Part shown: positions 1 through 10,599 of the stretch, in pieces
How positions within the stretch are numbered: the first letter of the stretch is position 1
How the letters are laid out: the number at the start of each line of letters is the position of its first letter
From: Cymodocea nodosa
Taxonomy: Eukaryota > Streptophyta > Magnoliopsida > Alismatales > Cymodoceaceae
NCBI GenBank assembly: GCA_036874045.1
Contig: CM072344.1
Span: 4,374,501-4,438,500 of the forward strand
Length of the DNA stretch: 64,000 bases
Direction of reading: 5' to 3'
Notes under the pieces: generated by a model
Database searches by the model: none
What the model was told of the DNA's origin: nothing
Seen by the model: the letters and a program-made list of their open reading frames with translations, nothing else
Position numbers and translations under genes: made by a program

Positions 1-70
1 TTGTCTTAGTGTTCAATATAACAACTCAACGCATTTAGTTATGTTAACTTAATGAGTTAAACATGTGCAC

Positions 71-443
71 TGTGATGCGTGTGTCTTCCATCAAGTATAT
101 GTATGTGTCATTGAATATGGTTGTATTTCTTTGATAATTTGTACAGGGGCAAACTTGTCTTTTAGGTATCACCAACCGTTGCCCCTATATATGTAAGGGG
201 TCATCCACGTCCAAGGGATGCCATGCCAAACCATCCCTTGATTTTGTTCTCCCCCTTCTTTGTACCAGCAACCATACAGCAAGGAATCACGATAGATTGA
301 TCACCCGTGGACGTACCTGTGTTAGGGAACCACGTAAATTTGTTGTTCTTCGAATTCTCCACTCGCAATCCTCTCTTTCACGTAGATCTCTTCTCCACGC
401 CACCCCTAGATGCTCCATGTTTGTTTGATCTTTCCGCACAACA
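71..443 (+). repeat. Copia-1 5' LTR
   Basis: Starts TGTGATGC and ends GCACAACA, directly before the primer site. A TATATATG box lies at 186-193. Its partner is 5,183-5,555. Confidence 0.93.
186..193 (+). promoter_or_regulatory. Candidate TATA box of Copia-1 LTR
   Basis: TATATATG inside the LTR, kept at 5,298-5,305 in the other LTR. It is flanked by the short inverted pair GCCCC and GGGGT. Position about one third into the LTR fits a U3 promoter; the role is inferred. Confidence 0.5.
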
Positions 444-444
444 A

Positions 445-461
445 TTGGTATCAAAGCCAGG
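445..461 (+). other. Copia-1 primer-binding site (initiator tRNA-Met type)
   Basis: TTGGTATCAAAGCCAGG begins one base after the LTR end. It resembles the plant Copia site TGGTATCAGAGC, complementary to the 3' end of initiator tRNA-Met. Confidence 0.85.
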
Positions 462-1165
462 TTGGACATCTCTAGGTTTGCATCTGAAGTTTCGAAGAGT
501 TTTATCAAGGTTCAAGCTATTTCCGCAAGGGATCTCTCTATTGTTGTAACTGCGTCGTCGGTGACACTAGTCTGCACACTCCGACGCCAAGTTGTGCGCC
601 TTCCTCGTTCGTGCTCCGTTGCATCTCAAATTTTGAGGACGTGTAATAAGCTTCCTGAAATTCCTTTCTTTAAAATTTCGAAGAGATTGATCAAGGTTCA
701 AGCCATTTCCGCAAGGATATCCCCCATTTCCGCAACTGCCGTCGTCGTCGGCGCCAATCTACACACTTCGACGCCAAGTCATGCACCTTCCTGAAGGTCA
801 TGTAGTAAGCTTCTTGAAATTCTTTCCTCTAAAATTTTATGGTCAAAAGTTTCGTATTCAGAGAGATTCAACAGGAGGCGTCTGGTTAGGGCATAGCAGT
901 TTTCTAAGCGAGTGACTCTTTGATTGTTGGATTTTGGGAATTTTGTGATTGTGGTTTTGTGCTTGGTTTGTGCGAGTATTTGCTACTGTTTAGTGATAAG
1001 TAGTGTGCTTGGCTTGTGGCTGATTGCATTTCGTTGAAATCAGTAGTTTCAGTAGCATATTGTTGTTGAGATATTGCTTGCTATTGTGTACCTTGCCGCA
1101 GAATTGTGTTTGTTAAAATCACATTGTATCTCGTGTGTATTGCTGGTTGTTTATTGTTTGAAAAC
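462..1165 (+). repeat. Copia-1 leader with an internal duplication
   Basis: Untranslated leader between primer site and gag. Two related blocks about 185 bp apart begin TTCGAAGAG at 491 and 676, share AAGGTTCAAG and ATTTCCGCAAG, and both end near GACGCCAAGT followed by CACCTTCCT or CGCCTTCCT. The second copy is diverged, so the duplication is older than this insertion or part of the family. Open reading stretches here are not convincing genes. Confidence 0.7.
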
Positions 1166-1907
1166 ATGAATACTTCGGGGTTGAAGATAGAAAAGTTTGA
1201 TGGTAAGAATAACTTCAGCTTATGGCAAATTAAGATGAAAGCACTTCTAAAGCAACAAGGTATTTGGGCTCCGTTAAATAAGGAAACTACTCTAAACAGA
1301 AATTCACTAGAGTTTGAATTGCAGGAGGAGAAAGCTCACTCCACCATCTTGTGTTTTTCTAATGAAGTTATAATAGAAGTTGCTGATGAATCTACCTCGT
1401 TAGGTCTTTGGTAGAAACTTGAGTCATTGTATATGACTAAGTCTTTAACATACAAATTGTTGTTAAAGCAGAGATTGTTCTCTTTAAAGATGATAGAAGG
1501 TGTACCTCTTAAGCAGCATTTAGATCAGCTAAATGCTATTCTGATGGAACTCAAGAATATTGGAGTAATCATAGAAGATGAAGATGCAGCTCTAATCTTG
1601 CTTTGTTCACTCCCATTGAGTTATGAAAACTTTGTTCAGTCTTGTGTAGTCGGAAGAGATTCAATTGCACTGGAAGAAGTGAGGTCCAGCCTTCATTCCA
1701 GGGAACTCAAGCACATGGTGCATGATAGAAACGAGGCAAGTGGTGTTGGCCTCTCAGCTCAACAGCAAGAGAACAAGGGAAGAAGCTAGAAACAAGGTGG
1801 ACGGAAGAATAGAAGCAGAAGCAAGTCGAAGGGCAAGTACTCTAGGGATACTTACCATTACTGTAAGAAGAAAGGACACTAGAAATCACATTGTCCTAAG
1901 CTTATGA
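1166..1907 (+). pseudogene. Copia-1 gag region
   Basis: Encodes the Copia gag (UBN2-type) region, which would package the element RNA. The recognisable start is MNTSGLKIEKFDG at 1,166, followed by WQIKMKALL and, further on, LKQHLDQLNAILMELKNIG and LLCSLPLSYENFV, all standard Tnt1-type gag motifs. The following stretch to ~1,907 is basic and serine/arginine-rich and leads into a zinc-knuckle-like YYCKKKGH-type context. The region is broken; it is described as a fossil only. Confidence 0.85.
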
Positions 1908-3365
1908 ACAAAGGAAAGGCTGTTGTGGAAGAAACCAGTTTTACGTCAAGTGATGACTTTTCTCTTACAGTTTGTTGCAGTACCTATTCTGATGATCAGT
2001 GGATTATAGACTTAGGAGCTTCACATCATATGACTCCTACTAGGGAGTATTTTGACACCTACGAGCAGGTGGAGGGTGGTCAAGTGACTTTGGCCAATGA
2101 TGATGTGTGTTCTAGAGTTGGTGTGGGCACTATAAAATTTAAACAACATGATGGCACCGTTAGAATTCTAGAGGACGTTTGGCACGTCCCAAATCTTGGA
2201 AAAAGTCTATTCTCATTGATAGCCATTGATGCTAAGGGTTATAGATATACAGGTGGTGAGGGGAAAATCAGCATACTGAAAGGCTCGTTAGTTGTTATGA
2301 AGGGAACCAAATCTGGTCCCTTATACATTTTGCAGGGCACTCCAATTGTTGGCGTAGCTACATCAGCTATATCTGGTCAGCAGGATTTTTCTATCATGTG
2401 GCACTTAAGGATGGGTCATTTGGGGTAGAAAGGAATGCAGAAACTAAGTAGTCTGGGCAAGTTTGATGGGCACAAGGTTGCTTGTATTGACATGTGCAAG
2501 CATTGTGTCTTTGGCAAACAGAAAAGAGTGTCATTTGCACGTAGTCAGCATAGCTCCAAGGGAGTTCTTGATTATATTCATGTTGATTGTTGGGGGCCTT
2601 CACATCAGCCTTCTATTGTAGGTTCCAGATATTTTCTTTCTATCATTGACTGTCATTCAAGGATGAATTGGGTTTTCTTTTTGACACACAAAAGTGAAGC
2701 TTTTTCTTGCTTCAAGCATTGGAAGAAGTAGGTAGAAAACCAAACAAACAGAAAGGTAAAATATCTTAGAACTGATAATGGTCTTGAGTTTTGTTCTCAA
2801 GAATTTGATAACTTTTGTAAAGATGAAAGCATTACACGGCATAACACTGTCAAGTATACCCCTCAGCAAAATGGAGTGGCTGAAAGATTGAACAGAACAC
2901 TCCTAGAAAAGGCACATTGTATGCTGTCTCATGCAGGTTTGAGCAATAAGTTTTGGGCAGAGGCTGTTAACACAGCTTCCTATCTGGTGAACAGGTCCCC
3001 TTCTGAACAGGTCCCCTTCTAGTGCATTAGATGGGAAGATACCTATTGAGGTATGGTTGAAAAGATCTACTAGTTATTCAAAGCTCAAAATTTTCGGGTG
3101 TCTAGCTTACTATCATGTGAACAATGGCAAGTTGGAACCACGTGCTAAGAAAGGCATATTTGTGGGCTATGCTGTTGGTGTGAAGGGATTCAAGATATAT
3201 GATATTGAATCTCACAAAGTAATATATAGCCGTGATGTTACTTTTGATGATAATTCTCTTTTGCAGGCAATAGATAAACTAGTAGGTGAAACACCAGAAA
3301 TTGAGCACACCCTTCCTAAACAGATGGAGATAGATGACGCACAACAGCTGCCTATCACTAATTAA
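1904..3365 (+). pseudogene. Copia-1 protease and integrase region
   Basis: The protease region is recognised by WIID...ASHHMTP (~2,000-2,040), TLANDD and DVWHVPNLGKSLFS. Integrase follows: the MWHLRMGH zinc-binding start near 2,395, CKHCVFGKQKRVSF, DYIHVDCWGPS, YFLSIIDCHSRMNWVFF, then the NGVAERLNRT and FWAEAVNTASYLVNRSP blocks to ~3,010, and the C-terminal FGCLAYYHV...GIFVGY...VIYSRDVTFDD block (3,057-3,365). Together these give protein cutting and DNA insertion functions in an intact Copia. Fossil with several interruptions. Confidence 0.88.
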
Positions 3366-3422
3366 GTTGAAATTAGAGAAATCTCATCTGAAACTCAGGA
3401 AAATGAAGTTGAGGAGGAAGAG

Positions 3423-5114
3423 GTGGAGCAACCACCACCAAGAACCATTGGCAAAGATCGTCCTAGAAAAGTCGTTAGACCTCCGATTAGATATGGCTAT
3501 GACAGTTTGGTTGCTTTTGCCTTACAAGTAGCAGTTGAGGTGGAGGATTCTGTTGATCCACCTACATATGAAGCTGCAATGAAAGATTCAAAAGCTGGTC
3601 TTTGGATGTCTGCTATGGAGGAGGAACTCCAATCTCTCCATAAGAACAAGACTTGGGAACTAGTGAAACGTCCAAAGAACACAAATATTGTTGGTTGCAA
3701 ATGGGTCTATAAGAAGAAGACTGGGACTCAAGGCAACACAAGTGTGCAGCACAAGGCAAGATTAGTCGCCAAAGGTTATTCACAATGAGAAGGAGTTGAC
3801 TTCAATGAGGTATTTGCTCCTATTGTATGTCATACATCTATTAGAATTTTGTTATCCATTGCTGCAGTATAGAATTTAGAATTGGAACAACTAGATGTAA
3901 AGATGGCCTTCTTGCATGGTGAGTTGGAAGAAAATATTTGGATGGAACAACCAACAGGGTTTGTGGTGAAAGGTAAATCTGATTGGGTGTGCAAATTAAA
4001 TAAGTCCTTGTATGGACTTAAACAGTCATCACGACAATGGTACAAAAGGTTTGATGCCTTTATAGTTAAAGTTGGTTTTAGACGCAACAACTATGATTCA
4101 TGTGTATATGTTAAAACTCTTGATAAGAATACACATGTTTATTTGTTATTGTATGTTGATGATATTCTTATAGCTGCGAAGAATATCGAAGTGATATAGG
4201 AGCTGAAGGACACACTAAAATCAAAATTTGATATGAAGGATCTTTGTCCAATTGGCAGAATTCTTGGAATGGAGATTAGGCGTGAAAGAAATTCTAGTAA
4301 GCTGTTTTTGAATCAACAGAAGTATATTGAGAATATCCTTAACAGATTTGGTATGGCTTCATGCAAAGCCATTAGCATGCCTTATGACAAATATGTCAAA
4401 TTGTCATCTGCGATGTGTCCACAAATTGATTCTGAAAAGCTTGATATGCAGCGAGTTCCTTATGCACAAGCAGTTGGAAGTCTTATGTATGCTATGGTAT
4501 GCACTAGGCCTCATCTGGCATATCCTTTGAGTGTTGTTAGTAGGTTCATGTCCAATCCGGGCAAGGAACATTGGAAAGTAGTTAAAAGGATATTTAGATA
4601 TTTAAAAGGAACTCTAGGTGTTGGCTTGATGTATGTAGCAGATCAGGGTTGTACTATGACTGGTTATACAGACTCAAACTATGCAGGTGATGTTGATAGA
4701 AGGAGATCATTATCTGGTTATGTCTTTACATTTGCAAGTTCTATTGTAAGTTGGAAATCAACTCTTTAGCCTACAATATCTCTGTCCACAACTGAGGCTA
4801 AATATGTGGCTATGACAGAAGCTGTAAAGGAAGGGATTTGGCTGAAAGGCTTACTTGGAGACTTTGGTTGGCGCATTGATAAAGTTGATATCTTCTGTGA
4901 TAGTCTTAGCGCTATTTGTCTCTCCAAAGATAATGTCTTTCATGATAGAACTAAACATATTGATGTTAAGTATCACTTCCTCAGGAATGAAGACAAGATA
5001 AAGATTATGAAGGTCAACACAAAGGACAATCCGGCTGATATGTTTACAAAGGGCATTGTTGAAAGCAAGTTCAAGCATTGTTTGAACTTACTCAACGTCT
5101 ATTGCTGCTGCTGA
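3423..5114 (+). pseudogene. Copia-1 reverse transcriptase and RNase H region
   Basis: RT starts near 3,560 with the TYEAAMKDS...LWMSAMEEELQSL block, then WVYKKK, RLVAKGY, MAFLHGELEENIWMEQP, the LYGLKQSSRQWYKRFD motif and LLLYVDDILIAA, which holds the YVDD catalytic box (~4,150). RNase H runs from about 4,640 (GYTDSNYAGD) through LSGYVFT and LSTTEA to KHIDVKYHFLR and NPADMFTKG near 5,060. Copia order (integrase before RT) is clear. Broken; part of the roughly ten interruptions counted for the whole element. Confidence 0.9.
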
Positions 5115-5170
5115 CCCAAGTTGGGTCTTGGTGATCCATCACCTGTTCGTGGTGAAGATTGATGAAAGAC

Positions 5171-5182
5171 AAGGTGGAGATT
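5171..5182 (+). other. Copia-1 polypurine tract
   Basis: AAGGTGGAGATT lies directly before the 3' LTR. It is the expected primer site for plus-strand synthesis in an LTR element. Confidence 0.8.
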
Positions 5183-5555
5183 TGTGATGCATGTGTCTTC
5201 CATCAAGTATATGTATGTGTCATTGAATATAGTTGTATTTCTTTGATAATTTGTACAGGGGCAAACTTGTCTTTTGGGTATCACCAACCGTTGCCCCTAT
5301 ATATGTAAGGGGTCATCCACGTTTAAGGGATGTCATGCCAAACCATCCCTTGATTTTGTTCTCCCCCTTCTTTGTACCAGCAACCATACAGCAAGGAATC
5401 ATGATAGATTGATCACCCATAGATGTACCCGTGTTAGGGAACCATGTAAATTTGTTGTTCTTCGAATTCTCTACTCGCAATCCTCTCTTACACATAGATC
5501 TCTTCTCCATGCCATCCCTAGATGTTCAATGTTTGTTTGATCTTTCCGCACAACA
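5183..5555 (+). repeat. Copia-1 3' LTR
   Basis: Partner of 71-443 with ~95% identity by hand count. About 16 of the 19 differences have T or A here where the 5' copy has C or G. Ends CAACA, followed by the TGCAC target duplication. Confidence 0.93.
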
Positions 5556-6003
5556 TGCACCTCACGTGATACAATATAACATTCATAACTTATAATTTCA
5601 CCACGTGTACAACACTAACTTAACAAGTTCGTCTCTTCTTTTACTCACTAACTTAATGAGTTCTCACGTGACCTATTTTAACCTTTAAGCCTTTAACTTA
5701 ACAAGTTCTCACGTGACATCTATACGAATAACACTCTAACTTAACGAGTTGTCTAAACGTGCACTGTTCATGATACATAAGATATAACTTTAAAAGCTTA
5801 GTATAATTTTTGTTAACTTAACGTTTAGTTAAATGAGAAATTAATGCAATTAAATGACTAGTTACTAACTTAGTATAATTTTAGATCCAATACATACACG
5901 TATTTATATCAATAAGCTTTTTCTGTATTAATTGATGTACTTAATTTCCTTTCACAAGCAATAGTAATTGAGCAAATATGATTATTTTTATTCAGCACAC
6001 ATT

Positions 6004-7457
6004 TGAAAGGATTTTTAGATTTTGATAATGCAAAAATCAATGTAAGGTTTTGAATTGTATTTATCAGGTTTAGTTAGTACAGCAAAAGATCAGAGGGCAA
6101 ACAAATCAAAGCAGCAAACAGGTTGTAGTAAATCTTAGAATATGCTGCTACAGAAAATCGGACAGTTAAGAAAGGATTGAATGATCGGATAGTTAAGGAG
6201 TTAACTATCTGGAAGCTTAAAGGACTTTTCAGAGAGTTACAGGTATAACTATCCGAAAGTTAAGTCATTCAATTAATCACGTGTAGATATACAGAACGGA
6301 AGCGTAAAGAACTTTTCGGAGAGTTACAAGTATAACTATCTGAAAGTTAAGTCATCTTATTACGCACGTGCAGAATAGAGAAGCCGGTAGTCAAAAGCTT
6401 AAAAGAAAAAATCGAAGAGTTAGATAACTATTCGAAATCTCGAAGAGAGTTTCGGTGAGTTACAGTTTAACTATCCGAAACTTAAGTCACTGAATTCCCC
6501 ACGTGCAAAATTCCAAACAGAAGTTCATATAAGATTTCAGAGAGTTAGAAAGATAACTATCTGAACATTTAAGAGAGTTTCGGTGAGTTACAGTTTAACT
6601 ATCCGAAACTTAAGTCATTGAATTTCCCACGTGCAGAATTCTAGAGAGAAGCTCAAATAAGTTTTCGAAGAGTTATAAAGATAACTATCTAAAATCCTGA
6701 AGCATTTTGGTAAGTTACAATTATAAATATCCGATTGAATGACAACTTGTAGTATATAGTCTGCAATCCTACATGGCAGAAAGGTTTAAGTGATCTTTCA
6801 GTGAGTTACAGATATTCTTCGAAGAGTTACACAACTAACTATCCGAAAGGTTAAGAAAATCGGAAGGACATCTTGAAATAACTTTCTGAATGCTAACTTA
6901 CCGTATTTGGGACTGAAGTCTAATCAAGTACAGTAGAATACATCTGTTGGAAGAAAATATGATCGTTACACATGTTTGGTATATATACAAGATACAGACA
7001 ACATATTTAGATAGCTTTTGCTCATATACATATTTACACCAAGCTCAACAGAAGAAAAGCTTTAGATATCAAATCATCTTCAACGTTTACAGACTAAATT
7101 TCAGAAGCTCATCATGCACTCAACTCTGTTGCTCACAAGCTAGTGTTTACTGAAGTACACAGATCAAAACTTCAGAGAAAGGATTGATTGAAGCTTCGAT
7201 AAGGAAGCTCAAGTGAATGGTTGGTTGGTTCTTGCTTAAACCTTAAAGCAAGTGATTATAAGTTTTGCAAGAGTTTAGTGAAGCCCAAGTATCCCTTGGG
7301 GGTGGACTAGTCGTTAGTGGTGAACCACCTAAAAATCTCTGTGTAAATTCTTTTATTGTGTGCTTGCTATCTCTTTACATTAAACTACTTCAAAAAGGTT
7401 AAGAAATGAATTATTACCATTCACCCCCCCCCTCTGGTAAGCCTTAAGGTCCTAACA
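6004..7457 (+). repeat. Copia-2 5' LTR with hairpin/G-box array
   Basis: Starts TGAAAGG, ends CCTAACA. The U3-like part (~6,140-6,870) holds repeated cassettes of about 110-120 bp: an inverted repeat (AGTTA...TAACT with CGGA/TCCG arms), TTAAGTCA, then CACGTG. TATATATA lies at 6,980-6,987. A C-run near 7,423 precedes the end. Confidence 0.92.
6980..6987 (+). promoter_or_regulatory. Candidate TATA box of Copia-2 5' LTR
   Basis: TATATATA follows the hairpin array and is kept at 15,489-15,496 in the 3' LTR. Position downstream of the repeat cassettes fits a U3 core promoter; inferred. Confidence 0.55.
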
Positions 7458-7458
7458 A

Positions 7459-7474
7459 TTGGTATCAGAGCAAG
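7459..7474 (+). other. Copia-2 primer-binding site
   Basis: TTGGTATCAGAGCAAG starts one base after the LTR. It contains TGGTATCAGAGC, the standard plant initiator tRNA-Met site. Confidence 0.92.
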
Positions 7475-7499
7475 ATTGATCTCATTAATAGATTTAACC

Positions 7500-8838
7500 A
7501 TCTGAGATCATAGCTTTCCACACTGCAGAGGGTCAGAATATCCATCAACCTCCCCTCTTTGATGGTAGTAATTATAGCTACTGGAAAAATAGGATGGAGT
7601 GCTTTCTCAGAAGTACAGATGTGAAACTTTGGAGAATGGTTGTACATGGTACACCAACTCCAATCAGTCATGAAAGTGACTGGACTGAGGAGGATGAAAG
7701 AATCATCCAGATAGATGCTCGTGGGCTTAATTCCATTTACTGTGCACTAACTGGTGAACAGTATAATAAAATATCTGCTTGTAAATTCTCCCATGAAGCT
7801 TGGAAGATCCTTCAAATTACATATGAAGGAACCAGCCAAGTTAAAGATACTAAAATCAACATTTTGTTAAGAAAATATAAATTATTCAAAATGCTTGAAA
7901 AAGAAAGTATCACTGAAATGTTTTCTAGATTCACAGAAATTGTGAATGAACTAAGAGGCCTTGGGAGGAGTTTTTCTAATCGTGAATAGGTATAAAAGAT
8001 CCTAAGGAGCCTAACAGTCGAATGGAAGTAGAAGTCTACTTCCATACAAGATTCAAAGGATCTGAATAACTATTCAGTTGAAGATCTATTGGGAAACCTT
8101 CTAGCCCATGAAGTCCAAATGAAGGAATGGAAAGAAGAAGAAGGAGTCACTAAAAGAAAAGTAGAGAAAAACAAAGAACTAGCTTTTCCCTCAATAGAAG
8201 ATCAACTAAGCTCGGATGAGGGTGAAGTGTTACTACTGGCCAGGAACTTCAGAAAGATGATGAGACAAAAAGGCAAAGCCAGTTCCTCAAAACCAAAAGT
8301 CCCTACATGCTACAAGTGCAAGAAACTGGAACACATTCAACTATACTGTCCTTTTCAATAGGAGGAGGACAAATAGAAATGGAAAAGGAAGAATAAGAAG
8401 AAAATGGCCTTGAAAGCCACTTGGGATGACAGCAGTTCATCCAACAGCTCATCAAGCTCAAATGACGAGGCATCTGCAAACGTGTGCTTTGCTGCACAAG
8501 AGGTATGCTCTACATCTCCCTATTGCTCAGAAAAAGAAAATGATGATGTAGATATAGATAGTCTTCTCTGTACAGTAGATAACTTATATGTAAAATGTAA
8601 GAAGTATAAGAAAGAATTAAAGAGTTTAAATTCCTATCTAGAAGATGTTTTTGCTGAACTAGAAAAGGCCCTAGTTGATAATAGGGAATTAAAAACTAAA
8701 ATGGATAGCTATAGTTGTAAAAATTTTGATCTAAAAGAAGAAAATAAAAATCTGTTATCTGAAGTTACTGATTTAAAGAAAACTGTATGCAAATTTACTA
8801 AGGGTGAAAATAGTTTAAACAAAATCATAGGATCTTAA
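7500..8838 (+). pseudogene. Copia-2 gag region with zinc knuckle and coiled coil
   Basis: Sirevirus-type gag. Recognisable blocks are FDGSNYSYWKNRMECFL (~7,560-7,610), LWRMVVHG, AWKILQITYEGTSQVKD and NILLRKYKLFKM, then a CCHC-like knuckle beginning CYKCKKLEH (~8,305-8,350). The last part (8,404-8,838) is serine- and acid-rich, then a predicted coiled coil with many Leu, Lys and Glu residues (DLKEENKNLLSEVTDLKKT). A coiled-coil gag tail is known from Sireviruses. The region is broken and is annotated as a fossil. Confidence 0.88.
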
Positions 8839-9061
8839 AGAATAGGAAGAAGTAAATTTGGCCTAAGGTATGCTGTACCACAGGAAACCCCTTACTGTGG
8901 TGAAAAAATTAGATCTTACAAAGATGACACAACTGTGTTTGTCATTAAGAAGAGATCTTCATCTATATGGCTACCAAAAGGCAACAAGTTTAGTATACAG
9001 AAGACTAACAATGATGGACCCAAGAAGATATGGGTACCAAAAATCTTAATTTCAACATGAC

Positions 9062-10579
9062 TTGCAGGACTGCATGGACAAGAAAGCTCAAACATCCAAG
9101 TGGATCATTGACAGTGGTTGCTCAAAGCACATGACAGGTAAGAAAAGACTTTTGGAATTTGTTAAATCAATAAATTCAGGATCTGTTAAGTTTGGTAACA
9201 ATGAAAAATGTAGAATTACTGCCATAGGAAATGTTGCATCTGAAAATGGAAAAATAGAAAATGTCTTACATGTAAATGGTTTAAAATAGAATCTGCTAAG
9301 TGTAGGTTAATTATGTGACAAAGGTTACAATATACTTTTTACTGCAGAAAATTGTTTTATATTACAACAAGATATACATGAAATCAAATTTACTAGATAT
9401 AGAAATAATTCAATTTATACTTTGGAATTTCCATGTGATATTATATCTAGTGATGCATGTTTAGTTGCTTCTAATGAAGATGAATGGTTATGACATAAAA
9501 GATTAAATCATGCAAACATGAGACTTAAAAGAAATTTGACCAAACATGTTCTTGTTAGAGGTGTGCCTAAGCTCAAATTCAAGAGAGATAAATTGTGTAG
9601 TGACTGTACAATTGGAAAACAAAAGAAATCAACACACAAGAATATTGAAGACATTGCCACACGTCAACCATTGGATCTATTGCATATGGACCTGTTTGGT
9701 CCTACACAGACAACTAGTTTAGGAGGAAGAAAATATACCTTAGTGGTAGTTGATGATTATACAAGATTCACTTGGGTTATTTTCTTAATACACAAAAATG
9801 AAGCCTGTGATGAATTCAAACATCTCTGTATTAGAATTCAAAATGAAAAAGAATCAACTGTGAAGAAGATCAAAAGTGATCATGGAGGTGAATTTGAAAA
9901 TTCAGAATTTGAAGAATTATACAATTCTTTCGGCATACTACATGAATTCTCATGTCCAAGAACTCCTGCTTAGAATGGAGTTGTAGAGAGGAAGAATAGA
10001 TTAGTACAAGAAATGGCAAGGACAATTCTTAATGCATCTGATCTACCAAAATCTCTATGGGCTGAAGCTGTAAATACTACATGTTATTCTATAAACAAGA
10101 CTCACTTTAGACCTATCCTACATAAGACACCTTTTGAACTATGGTATGGTAAAATACCAAATGTTGGATATTTTAAGGTCTTTAGATCAAGATGTTTTGT
10201 GCTTAACACTAAGGATCAAAAGGACAAATTTGATGCAAAGTTTGATCCTGCTCTACTTGTTGGATACTCTTCAAGAAGCAAGGCCTACAGAGTCTATTTT
10301 GAACATGAAAGAAGAATAGAAGAGTCAATAAATGTATTCTTTGATGAAGATATGGTAGGAAAATTGAAGAGGCTAAAAATAGATAGTGAAAGTGAAAGTG
10401 AATTAATAAATCCGAAAATTCCTCAGAAAAAGGATAGTTCAACACTGCCTACACCTACTAAGACAGAAAAAGCATGGAAGACAAAGTCTGAACATCCCAT
10501 TGGACAAATTATTGGGAATATAAATCAAGGTGTTCAAACTAGAAGTAAAATTCAAAATATTTGTAATTTTTGTGTCTAA
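9062..10579 (+). pseudogene. Copia-2 protease and integrase region
   Basis: Protease: KWIIDSGCSKHMTG (~9,098-9,140), VKFGNN and IENVLHVNGLK. Integrase: RLNH...N zinc-binding start (~9,500), CSDCTIGKQKKSTHK, PLDLLHMDLFGP, YTLVVVDDYTRFTWVIFL, IKSDHGGEFENSEFEELY, then RKNR (~9,990), LPKSLWAEAVNTTCY and PFELWYGKIPNV, ending with the FDPALLVGYSSRSKAYRVY block and an acidic tail. The order and motif spelling are those of Sirevirus pol. Fossil, with several interruptions. Confidence 0.9.
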
Positions 10580-10599
10580 ACTTGAACCTTCAACAGTTG

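Larger units (their letters stand above)
71..5555 (+). mobile_element. Copia-1, Tork/Tnt1-like LTR retrotransposon, complete in layout but broken
   Basis: A 5,485 bp element with 373 bp LTRs (71-443 and 5,183-5,555), both TG...CA, flanked by the perfect 5 bp duplication TGCAC (66-70 and 5,556-5,560). Order is LTR, tRNA-Met-type primer site, leader, gag, protease, integrase, RT, RNase H, polypurine tract, LTR, which is the Copia order. Gag begins near the Tnt1-like FDGKNNFSLWQIKMK motif. The LTRs differ at about 19 of 373 sites (~5%), or roughly 2 million years at 1.3e-8 substitutions per site per year. The coding region carries about ten interruptions, so it is a fossil. It lies inside the left-edge Sirevirus LTR. 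Confidence 0.93.

Noticed and set aside
287-794. Short frames in the Copia-1 LTR and leader
   Set aside because: LTR and leader sequence; the matching frames at 5,274-5,540 come from the second LTR.
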